Shown one piece after another: positions 55,008-64,000 of a stretch of 64,000 nucleotides of DNA. The notes under the pieces are model-generated. The model saw only the letters and a program-made list of their open reading frames with translations. It made no database searches and had not been told where the DNA came from. Numbering within the stretch: the first letter of the stretch is position 1; each line of letters opens with the position of its first letter. The stretch is from positions 1,612,001 to 1,676,000 of the forward strand of contig OX596344.1 in the NCBI GenBank assembly GCA_951394405.1, written 5' to 3'. A program made the translations under genes and the position numbers. The stretch is from Coprinellus micaceus (lineage: Eukaryota > Basidiomycota > Agaricomycetes > Agaricales > Psathyrellaceae).

Positions 55008-57560
55008 CTACCCAATGGGCGTGGGGAGGGCCTTCCTCTTCTCCCCAATCGCCTTCCACATCCACCTCAATAGGACCCTTTCCAACATATCCTCCCACCC
55101 ATCATCTTTGCGCGCAACTACCTGCGCATCAAACAGAACGAAATCTGGGAGGGCCTTCGCGTCCAGCGGGAATGAAACCGCTGCAGGGACCGGGTCGGCA
55201 GTTCCACCAGCGCTCCTACTCTCCGCGATCTTTGCGGGGAAGGTGGACTTCTTCGGGGAGCTGAGCGGGGTTCCCCTCTGTGAACGCAATCCAGCAGACG
55301 ATGCAACGCTCGGGAGCTGTAAGAGCGACTGAGGGAAAGCGGGGAGTATCTGCGATGGGACTTGTATTGGAAGCATGTAGCGAAGCTTGAGGGCGCTGGA
55401 ACGGCGTTGGTTAGGAGTTTTTTATATGAATAAGAAGCGGCTCGTAGACACACCCGATCCACAGACGCAGGTTGTCCGTACGTCTGAAAGTCCAGCCCGT
55501 CTTTCCAGAGGATCGCCCCTCAGCGGCGGCAGCTTTCTCCAGGGACAAGATGTCGTGAATGCCTTCCTTACTCACGAATCCCCATGGGTGGTGAGATTTC
55601 CTCACGCATACGTTGTATGCAAGGCAAAGCAGCTGGCCCGATGACAATGATGACAGGAATGCAGATCGTGAAGGCTGAACGCTAAGTGTGGTGCCTGGAG
55701 GTACAGCCGATGGTGATGGAGGGACGAGTTCATGCTGGAACGATGGAGGGAGGAATTGGTGCAAGAATGAGTACAGTCGCCCTGAGAAAACCGATGAGCG
55801 CGTGTTGGAAAGGGCGATTGAAATGCTCTCACCAATTTCATCGTTCTCATAGACCTCTCTCTTGGCCCAACCTGGGAGTTCATCTTCGTCCAGCTCATCG
55901 TCCATGAACTCTTCGTCGCCGCCCTCATCTTCCTCAGAGCCCCCTTCCTCTTTGATACCCTCCATGTCCTCAGGTTCCGCTGTCAGTCTCGCACGTTCAC
56001 CCATCGTCAGTCCAATCATCCCAGTCGATATTCGTCGCATGCCTCCAGTAGGGTCCATGAGGAGCGAGGCCGCCTGCATCCCTGGATTTCCCCGATCTAG
56101 ATGCTCCCCCGAGCTAATCCTCCGAAGCTTGGACCTCGACCTGCCACTATTCGACACCAGAGAAGCGAACCTGCTTGTCCTAATCTCCAATTTCTTCCGC
56201 TCGGTCTCCCAACCTCTCTCCGCCTTGGGCTGTCCGTCCTTTGGCGGGAAGAGGGCATCATCTACGGCGTCCAGATACTTCTTGACTGCTTCCCTCTCCC
56301 GCGGAACGTCCCTCAAAGTAATGTCCTGGCGGTATAACCACCCATTCCCAACTTCCAATGTCTCATGCCACACTTCCCGCTTCTCCTTCGTTGGTGGTTC
56401 GTCATCAAAACTAGGGTCTTCGTCTTCCCAGACCGGTACGGCCTCGTATCGTCCCTGAACCTGAACCAAAGAGAACGTGATACCCAAATCTCCCCATGCC
56501 TGGGCCTGCCCTTCGTCCACAACTGGGAGTTCAAGGGGCTGACCCGGACTAGGGCTAGCGGTCCTCGAATGCACACCCCGCGACCCCCCTCCTCCGTCGC
56601 TCTGAGCATCGTAAGCATCATCCGTCAGCGGTAAGCGGGCTGTTTCTTCCAGAGCCCGCAGAGTACCCAGCACTTCCAAAGAGCATCGTCGAATCAGGGC
56701 GAGAGGGTCTGGAGGAGGGGTGGAACCATCAGCACGTGGGGTCGAGGAGGAAGAAGAATGCCCTTTGGACTGTCCGGGGACCAGTTTGCGCTTGCCTTTC
56801 GTGGTGGTGGTATCGGTAGGGTCGTCGGGGAGGGAGAGCATGTAGTTTCGGACCGTCTGGATAGTTCGAGTCGTAGTCCGCAGTAGAGGTAGTACGTCCA
56901 CGGTATGCTCTGCCCCCTCCTCGTCTATTGCCCAGGCCTTGACCATTTCGGTCAGCTGGTCGATGACACCAGGTAGCAGCGTGTCGGGGTGGGCTTCATT
57001 TGATTTGACGTGGGGTGCGACCACCGTCGGAATATGTGGGCGCGGCGCAGGTTCAGAGGGAGATGGATGCGCTGCCAGAATGGTGTCGAGGGTCGACGCT
57101 CCATCCCCTCCAGTCGCAGTCGGCGACAGAGGCATCCCTCCAATGGCCGGTACCAGCCCATAGTGCTTCTTATCGAACAGAGGGCTAAACAAGGTTAGCA
57201 TTTCATGCATCTCGAGATGGACCTCGATGGAAGACGACGACGTACTTCTTCTTGTTCACCATCCCCGTCTTTGTAAAGTACTGCTGCAGGTGCTCGATGC
57301 TACCCAGCGCCATGACACTTTCACGCTTCGCGGCACTCCGACTGAACGGCTTCACGGGCTTGGAGTTTCCAGCCTGATTCGCGAACAGGGTCCCTTGTCG
57401 ACGTGCTTTCTTCGGCACGACAGGTCCTTCGCCCGTGGGTGACGATGGTATGCCCCCATTGCTTGAGCTTGAGGCGGACAGAGCAATGGGGGGAGCTCCA
57501 GTCGACTCTGGAGTGAGAGGCATGGGCGTCGTTGATGCTGAGGAGCTGGCAGATGCCATT
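55008..57560 (-). CDS. Conserved fungal protein with CH-like C-terminus
   Basis: ATG 57558-57560 starts MASASSSASTTPMPLTPEST. Splicing joins KKARRQGTLFANQAGNSKPV and SIEHLQQYFTKTGMVNKK to NPLFDKKHYGLVPAIGG. The middle has AWAIDEEGAEHTVDVLPLLR, then WHETLEVGNGWLYRQDITLR and an acidic stretch (EEGGSEEDEGGDEEFMDDE). It continues WGFVSKEGIHDILSLEKAAA and GWTFRRTDNLRLWIG, then splices to ALKLRYMLPIQVPSQILP and ends GEKRKALPTPIG. The stretch SAFLSSLSSGQLLCLAYNVC through NLRLWIGALKLRYML looks like a calponin-homology type fold by pattern only. About 800 aa. The protein is recognisably conserved in fungi but I know no function. Divergent from MTO1. Confidence 0.6.
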
Positions 57561-57976
57561 GCGGACGTTGAGTTTGGCGTGTCGTCGGTGGGATGTATTG
57601 AGTTCCGGAGGCTCCGCTCGCCGTACACGTTCTTCGGGAGGTAAAAGAGGGAATAAACTAGCGACCAGATTTCGCGTAAGGGGTATGTAAGGGTATGTCG
57701 TCCGATTCAATTGATTGTCGGCTGGTCGTCAAGGAAAACGTGCCTAACGGTCCAGTCAGTCGGCATCCCGACGGTTCAGGGTCCAACAAAACACTCACAG
57801 GCAGCATGCACGCCTCGCTGGGCAGGGCTTGGGGATTGAATGGATGATGAGCTCCATCTTCATCGCTCTCACCCATCGCTCCCAATCGCGCAAGATTACT
57901 GCTGCCGAAATTGGTGTCGAGCTCGACGGATCGAACTTGAAATTTCGCACACGGCTTGCTCTCGACGACGTCGCCA
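57561..57976. promoter_or_regulatory. Divergent promoter region before MTO1
   Basis: 416 bp between the CH-like gene and MTO1 start codons. The CH-like gene's upstream frame continues briefly in register, so its true start could be further upstream. No clear TATA box seen. Confidence 0.4.
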
Positions 57977-60432
57977 ATGCTCCGAGGTGTGAAGAATGCG
58001 GGTGTGAACAAGAGGCTCCTGCGCTTCAGGCGTGCAGCGTCGACGTCTTCTCGTTATGACGGTAAGCACAGCGCATATATCCAGTGGTTTTGGCTCCTGA
58101 CACGGTTCGCAGTGTGCATCATTGGCGGAGGACATGCTGGATGCGAGGCAGCCGCAGCCTCAGCACGGACGGGAGCGAAGACTCTCCTCCTCACCCAAAA
58201 GCTGGAGACCGTTGGGGAGCTGTCGTGCAACCCGTCGATCGGGGGTGTGGGGAAAGGCACGCTGGTTCGTGAAATAGACGCCTTGGACGGCGTTATGGGG
58301 CGTGTAGCGGACAAGGCAGGGATTCAGTTCCAGATTCTGAACAGGAGCAAGGGGGCTGCTGTATGGGTGAGTCTTCTCATACGTTATATGCGCCACTGCT
58401 TATTGTTTAGGGTCCAAGAGCGCAAATAGACCGTGTTCTATACAAGCGGAATATGCAGAACATCCTCTTCAACTACTCTGGACTCGATATCCAAGCGGCT
58501 AGCGTGTTCGACCTGGTTCTTGAAGACTCGAAGATAGCCGGAGTCAAACTCGAGACCGGAGAGGTCGTGCCATGCTCGCAGGTCGTTATATGCACTGGTA
58601 CCTTCCTGTCTGGAGAGATCCACATGGGCATGAAGCGCTGGCCCGCAGGTCGCATCGGGGACGCCCCTTCCGTCGGACTCTCTGCCTCTTTGTCCTCCGC
58701 AGGGTTTAAGCTCGGTCGACTGCAAACTGGCACCCCTGCAAGGCTGGACGGAAAGACCATCAACTTTGAAGGCTTGGAGCGCCAGGAAGGGGACGCCGAA
58801 CCTGTCCCGTTCAGCTTCCTGAACAGTGGGGTCGACAACGGCGGGAACCAGGTCGCGTGTTTCAAGACAAGGACCAACCCGGTGACCCACAAGTTCGTTC
58901 GTGACAACATACACCAGTGCGCTCATATCCAGGAAACCAAGAAAGGTGTGTTCTGTCGTTTTAAGTGTTGACGCCAGCTAACCTCTAAAAGGGCCACGGT
59001 ACTGTCCTTCACTTGAAGCCAAGATCCTCAGGTTTGGCGACAAGGACCACCATACTGTTTGGCTCGAGCCTGAAGGATATGATTCGAGTACGTACAATGT
59101 CTGCTTTATTCCCTGGCTATGTTGCAAGTTCTTATACCTGAAACAGACATCATATACCCCAACGGCATTTCGTGCAGTCTCCCCGAAGAATTCCAGGAGC
59201 CAATGATGCGCACTATCCCTGGGCTGGAAAATGTCAAGATGGTACGACCTGCCTACGGCGTTGAGTATGACCATATCGACCCTCGTGAACTCAAGCGTAA
59301 GCCACGCACCGTCCTCCGGTCGTTCATTGCATCTAATACCCTCCTTCCCTAAGCTACCCTTGAAACCAAACGAATCTCTGGCCTCTTCCTAGCTGGGCAG
59401 ATCAACGGTACGACGGGGTACGAAGAAGCTGGCGCTCAGGGCATTGTGGCCGGCGTCAACGCAGGCCTCTCAGCTCAGCACAAAGCGCCGATGGTCCTGA
59501 CGCGGGCGGACGGTTTCATGGGGGTGATGATCGACGACCTCATTGTGAAGGGCGCCGAGGAACCTTGTAGGCCACGATCCGTGAAGTTCCCTTGAATGGC
59601 GGAAAGCTAACATCGCTTTCCAGACCGCATGTTCACCTCACGGTCAGAGTACCGAATGACAATTCGGAGTGACAACGCCGATCTGAGGCTTACTGAGAAA
59701 GGTGCATTCGCATGTACCTGTTATTTCGCTCTTTCCGCTCAACGCCAATATTATCCAGGTCGTGCAGCTGGCGCCGTTTCCGATATTCGGTGGGCCGCCT
59801 TCTCCCAAACAAAATCAACCATGTCCTCCGTAATTGAGACACTCAAGAGCGTCCAGCTGAGCCCACAAGGGTGGACGGAGTATGGTGTAAAGGTTAATCG
59901 GGATGGGAGTATGCGGAGTGCATTCCATATCCTCCGCTACCCCGGAATGACCACCTCGGCCCTTGTCCCAATGGTGCCCGAACTCGCGGACGTCGATCCA
60001 ACCCTATTGGCACGGGTGGATATTGAGGGTGCGTGATTTCCATTCGCCTCTCTTCAATCGATACTTACGGTTCATGGCGTGTTTTAGGCACCTACTCTCC
60101 GCACCTCATACGGCAAGAGGCGGACGTCAAAGCGTTCATGGAGGACGAGTCCCTCCTCCTCGACCCGTCCATGGAGTACTCGGACGTCCCAGGTCTGAGC
60201 TCTGAAGTTATGGAGAAGCTCTACCGAGTGAAGCCGACGACGATCGCAAGTCTTACTCTTATTCATTCATTTCTGGCAACAGACATTAAATTACCCATTG
60301 TAACTCTAGGGCGCTGCCAAACGTATCGAAGGCATGACGCCAACGTCCGTCGTGTACCTCCTCAAGTACGCGAAGAAGACGTGGCAAAAGTCAGCTCATG
60401 CTGACGTTGCTGGGGCCGCATTGGCAACATGA
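57977..60432 (+). CDS. MTO1: MTO1/GidA tRNA uridine-modification enzyme, mitochondrial
   Basis: Ten exons (57977-58061, 58113-58366, 58411-58945, 58992-59087, 59147-59296, 59354-59566, 59624-59701, 59759-60028, 60088-60245, 60310-60432) total 1,962 nt, 653 aa. With Mss1 it makes 5-carboxymethylaminomethyl uridine at the wobble position of mitochondrial tRNAs, using FAD and NADH. Seen: an Arg-rich leader ([20 protein letters not shown]), the FAD-binding [123 protein letters not shown] and [15 protein letters not shown]. The basic leader fits mitochondrial targeting. The intron at 60246-60309 has GC..AG ends. No lesions; strongly supported. Confidence 0.96.
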
Positions 60433-60570
60433 ACAACATACTCGATGAAGCTAGCTTCATTCACCCCTCCAGACATATACATACCTCCTTGGTTACCTTA
60501 CTGACATCTACTTAATACTAATAATCCCACCCTCTGGCATTCAATTCATGAAGGCGCCAGAAGCATTCCA

Positions 60571-62378
60571 CTAACGCTCTCTCGTCATATCAGCTTCAAC
60601 CTTTTCTCTCCCTCCACTTTCCCAGTCGTCCCAACACAAGCCAAGCATCGCCGTATCCGAGTGAAACAAACGTTACGTTTTCCGCACGAAAAAACGTGAC
60701 GTTTGGCGGTAAATCTAACGTTTTTGCCTTGCGGAGGCGTTGCGAAACTAACGTTTGTGCGGACAAAAACGCAACTCCGGTACCTCACAGAATAAGGCCG
60801 CTTGGACATGTCTGAGGCGGCCTAGATGGCTTCTATGAGGTTAAGTTTCAACATGGATGACCCGAGGTGACGCTTAGTGCTGTTTAGAGGCTGCTGTAAG
60901 AATCTAATTTAGCGCTAAAACTTGAATGGACAATGCTCGCTCTGGTCCAAGGTGCTCGAGTGGGCTTTAATGTCCTCAAGGGTCGAGATAAATTCGGGCA
61001 GCACGCAGAGCGTTACAGTTGGCCGTTCGCAGTAATATCCTGAGGAAGAGACACCCAAGGGTACAGTAGACCAAGTGCGTGTTCCCACGGCTCTTCAATC
61101 GGACTCGGAATAGGCGCCCACTGACCTCAGAGTAGCGATTTGGATTTCGTCCCCTATTGCATGCCTGGAGGGTGTCGTGCTCCCCCAGTAATAATAGGGG
61201 CAGGTTGCTCTTCATCTGCTGATAGAGATCCTACTGCTGACCTTCGGGCACCTCATTCGACCAGAGTGGTCGTATCTCATTTCAGCGCTTGAGGCGTTAC
61301 GAGCAGTAGGGAATTTTGCTGTTCTACACACCCTGCACGTCGCAATATATCACATGCGGGTTGGTACGGCGTCGACCGTTCGGGTACTCTTCACATGGCA
61401 GGGACGCCATCTTAAGAGCATCCCTCAACTAAACAGGCACTCAGAGGCTCAGAGACCCCTATTATGACTTATACTGTAACCCAATTCCGATACCAAGTTA
61501 ACGTTTCCGCTTCTAAACGTCGAATTTGACGATCAGCTCTAACGTTTCCGCGGAATAAACGTTAAAATGGTCGAAAAAACGTTGCGGAGGCCCGAAAAGG
61601 AAGAAACGTTAGATTTGTACGACAAACGTTGCGGAGAAACGTAACGTTTGCTACCACCGCCGTATCCCCCCCCCCAAGCACCCAGCCCTGGGATCGCCCT
61701 CCCTCTCTCCCTTCCCGTTGCCCACAGTCAGACCCTTTCCCAGGGGTAGCACTCTATCCCACCTCAAAATGCCCTCCATCTGGAACCCGAGTCGTTGGGC
61801 GAGTCGCACGCTCCCTGTATTCAGCTGGTTTGCCTGCCAGACGACGCGTCTCAGTCCCAATCCAAGGTAGGACGGGTGCGATGGGAGGTTCAGAGCGTAG
61901 TTGAGGAGCAGGCCAACAGCGTTTGAAGCGACGTGGGTACGCTGAAATGGGGGGAAGACCAGGACAGCTCCGATCTCCGTGGAAAGGTGGGTTGGGGAGG
62001 TGTTGATGAAAGCCACTTGCCCTGCCATTGTGTCTGTGTCGCCGTTTCCTGAAGGCGGGCGCGTTTTGTCGAACACGGCGAACAGAAGCCAGCCTGGGTC
62101 TTTGGCGAAATAGGTTCCGACCAGGCCCTCAACGCTCTTGACGTCGGGAAATGGACCCCATCCACCGTTCTGGAAGAGCTCTGGGTAGGGCTGGGCACCA
62201 TCGACGAAAGCCCGAGCATGGAGAGATGGCTGGGATATACCCAGGTTAGCCATCCTGAGCGCGTAAACAAGGTGGATAATAATGGACGTACGATGAATGG
62301 TACGAGCCTCACTCTGTCGCTCTCCAGAACGGCAGGGACGGGGAAGCAGAAGTTTAAGCTCAACTGAGGGCTTAACAT
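60571..62378 (-). pseudogene. GNAT2 acetyltransferase split by an insertion
   Basis: ATG 62378 starts MLSPQLSLNFCFPVPAVLES, then QPSLHARAFVDGAQPYPELF and WGPFPDVKSVEG. The acetyl-CoA region VFPPFQRTHVASNAVGLLLN and RLAQRLGFQMEGILRWDRVL are intact. At the conserved DPRAGCLG(R)DTA(M)L site the DNA has a run of ten G (minus strand), two more than expected, and then the 10-bp duplication and a 999-bp insertion. Beyond it, 60571-60658 continues DTAMLGLCWDDWESGGREKV and a stop. So the C-terminal about 30 residues are cut off and the protein would end in element-coded residues. Paralogue of GNAT1, GNAT3 and GNAT4. The C-terminal WDDW is part of the fold, so loss of function is likely. Confidence 0.9.
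60649..61667. mobile_element. 999-bp non-autonomous TIR element (MULE-like) inside GNAT2
   Basis: CGCCGTATCC occurs at 60649-60658 and again at 61658-61667, bounding 60659-61657. Both ends carry inverted CAAACGTTACGTTT(T/C)TCCGC, followed by several subterminal AACGTT words (60700-60770 and 61500-61640). A 10-bp duplication plus subterminal repeats fits Mutator-like elements better than hAT (8 bp). No transposase frame over 80 codons is inside. Confidence 0.85.
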
Positions 62379-62545
62379 CGCAGTCCTTCGGATAGATGTG
62401 AACGCTATTCGCAGCCCTTATATGTCGATATACGAACTATTTATACGTACTGCGCTCAAGATGGCCGTATAAAGCGCAGCGATGGGCACCCCGCTGTCGT
62501 GTGGATGTGCTGATCTTTGTGATCTATTGGTTTGGGCGCTTTCCA
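62379..62545. promoter_or_regulatory. GNAT2 upstream region with TATA box
   Basis: A short gap between GNAT2 start and GNAT3 stop. CTTATA at 62417-62422 reads TATAAG on the minus strand, about 39 bp before the GNAT2 ATG. Confidence 0.5.
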
Positions 62546-63337
62546 TTATTTCCTCCTCGCCATCTCCGACTCTACTTTTTCTCGGCCCCCGTTCTCCCAG
62601 TCGTCCCAACACAAGCTAAGGATCGCGGTATCCCTGCCCATGCAACCAGCTCTCGGATCTCCCTCCCTCTCAGGTTTTCCATTCCCTGTGTCTGCGGGCT
62701 TTCCTACAGGCAAGACCCTATCCCAACGCAATATAGCCTCCATCTGGAAACCCATCCTTTGAGCGAGCCTCAAGCTTCCTTGGTTCAGGTAGTTCGCTTG
62801 CCAAACCACCCGCCTCAGGCCCAAGCCCGGAAGTTTTTGGTCGGAGGGGAGGTTAAGACCGTAGCCGATGAGAAGCCCGGCAGCGTTGGATGCAACATGG
62901 GTGCGTTGGAAAGGCGGGAGGACGATCACTCCTCCGATCTCGGTGCAAAGGTTGGGTACTGAGGAGTTGAGGTATCCTATTATTCCTGCGAGAGCGCCGG
63001 AGGCCCCACTCTCGTTGGATGACGGCGTAGTCTTGTCGAAGACAGCAAGCAACAGCCAGGCTGGGTCGGCGCGCAGCTTCTCGATGGCTTCGCCCAAGCT
63101 CTCGACATCGGAAAACTCGCCCCAAGGAATGTACCTATAGATCTCCGGGTAAGGGTGCGAGGCCGCGAAATAGGCGGAAAGGTGAAGAGATGGCTATAAT
63201 AAGCCATCGTTAATTTATTGAGCCACTCCATATGGGTGGAGACGCACTATGAATGGCACAAGCTTTACTCGATCGTTCTCCAGCACATCTGGGGCTGGGA
63301 AGCAGAAGTTGAGATCGTAAGGTTCAGCAGTCGACAT
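62546..63337 (-). CDS. GNAT-family N-acetyltransferase, GNAT3
   Basis: Exon 1 (63248-63337) codes MSTAEPYDLNFCFPAPDVLE and NDRVKLVPFI; exon 2 (62546-63193) begins PSLHLSAYFAASHPYPEIYR. 245 aa in total. It carries AWLLLAVFDKTTPSS, IIGYLNSSVPNLCTEIGGVI, VLPPFQRTHVASNAAGLLIG, RLAQRMGFQMEAILRWDRVL, GCMGRDTAILSLCWDDWENG, ending AMRK-like at SEMARRK. Intact and in tandem with GNAT2 and GNAT4, same strand. TATAAG is 41 bp upstream of the ATG and TTAGCGCCC about 135 bp upstream. Substrate unknown; acetyl-CoA-dependent transfer by family. It serves as the intact reference for the lesions in GNAT2. Confidence 0.87.
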
Positions 63338-63597
63338 GATGGAATGACTCAGAAGAATCCCCTGGATTTCAGGACTACTTATACCCCCGACGGCGCCGGC
63401 CACATGGAGGCTGGAGCCTGCGAAGCAGGAATATGAGTCACTAGATGGTAATCACGCCATCAGACGCTGGGCGCTAAATAAAATCATGAGCGTCAATCAA
63501 AAGGGATCAAAAATCTCTCAGGGGTTTCTCAGGAGCCAAACGAGTCACAAAACTGATATTTGGGTAACACCTATTGGTGGGCGCTGATCATGGTCAT
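63338..63597. promoter_or_regulatory. GNAT3 upstream region with TATA box and GCGCC site
   Basis: TATAAG on the minus strand at 63378-63383 and GGGCGCTAA at 63469-63477 (TTAGCGCCC on the minus strand), the word that is repeated upstream of GNAT1. Confidence 0.45.
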
Positions 63598-64000
63598 TTA
63601 TGCCTTCCTCGCCATCTGTGCCTCTACGTGTGCTCGTCCTCCATTCTCCCAGTCGTCCCAACACAAACCAAGCATTATGCTGTCTCTTCCTAGGCATCCA
63701 GGCCTCGGATCCCCCACTCTCTCGCCCTTCCCATTCCCCACTTCGAGTTCCTTTCCCGCCTGGTATGCCCTCTCCCATCGCCGGATGCCCTCGATCTGGT
63801 ACCCCATCCGTTGAGCGAGTCTTATACTGCCCTGGTTCAAGAAATTCGCCTGCCAAGCGGCCCGCCTCAGGCCCAATCCAGGAAACAAGGGGTCGGAGGG
63901 GAGGTTGAGAGCGTAGTTGAGGAGGAGGCCAACCGCGTTGGAGGCGACGTGGGTGCGTTGGAAGGGCGGGAAGACGGTGACGGCACCGATCTCGATGCAG
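63598..64000 (-). CDS. GNAT-family N-acetyltransferase, GNAT4 (5' end beyond the window)
   Basis: The C-terminal 130 residues are visible: CIEIGAVTVFPPFQRTHVAS, then NAVGLLLNYALNLPSDP, RLAQRMGYQIEGIRRWERAY, GCLGRDSIMLGLCWDDWENG, and stop after AHVEAQMARKA at 63598-63600. The conserved acetyl-CoA and WDDW parts are intact. Third member of the right-edge tandem array; start and promoter lie outside the window. Confidence 0.85.
   Translation of the reverse strand, partial: CIEIGAVTVFPPFQRTHVASNAVGLLLNYALNLPSDPLFPGLGLRRAAWQANFLNQGSIRLAQRMGYQIEGIRRWERAYQAGKELEVGNGKGERVGDPRPGCLGRDSIMLGLCWDDWENGGRAHVEAQMARKA

Overview
The window is eukaryotic nuclear DNA from a filamentous basidiomycete, most likely an Agaricomycete. 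Genes are split by many 45-140 bp introns with GT..AG ends and short first exons. F-box, caspase-like and GNAT families are expanded, and the housekeeping proteins have fungal architectures (Msb1/Mug8, Ypp1, Shp1, Dph2, Mto1). Exon boundaries were worked out by hand from reading-frame continuity, splice signals and paralogue comparison; the species cannot be named.

Left part (1-19.4 kb): a tandem pair of arrestin-like genes, the first running off the window and frameshifted, the second complete, separated by a hAT-like terminus and a 32-bp/230-bp higher-order minisatellite. Next comes a large Msb1/Mug8-type gene (minus strand), then a divergent two-gene unit (11.5-17.5 kb): a roughly 365-aa companion protein and a roughly 1,200-aa zinc-finger protein that looks transposase-like. 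A small single-pass membrane protein follows.

Middle (19.7-50 kb): an OPT-family oligopeptide transporter, a 2-kb gene-poor stretch, then a cluster of six F-box loci (one frameshifted) interleaved with a caspase-like pseudoenzyme, the YPP1 gene (PI4-kinase complex scaffold) and DPH2 (diphthamide synthesis). A block of F-box gene plus part of YPP1 has been duplicated to 27.3-30.4 kb, where it joins directly to a shard of a caspase-like gene.

Right part (50-64 kb): two non-autonomous Tc1/mariner-type elements with TA target duplications, four GNAT acetyltransferase genes (one at 51 kb, three in tandem at the right edge), SHP1 (Cdc48 adaptor), a conserved fungal protein with a possible calponin-homology-like tail, and MTO1 (mitochondrial tRNA modification). 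The second GNAT gene is broken by a 999-bp element with a 10-bp target duplication.

The ordinary housekeeping genes (Msb1-like, OPT, YPP1, DPH2, SHP1, MTO1) look intact and are not an operon. The accessory families between them show recent duplication, decay and transposon activity. The most notable points are the caspase-like protein that has lost both catalytic residues beside a relic that keeps the histidine, the transposon-split acetyltransferase, and the divergent two-gene transposase-like unit.
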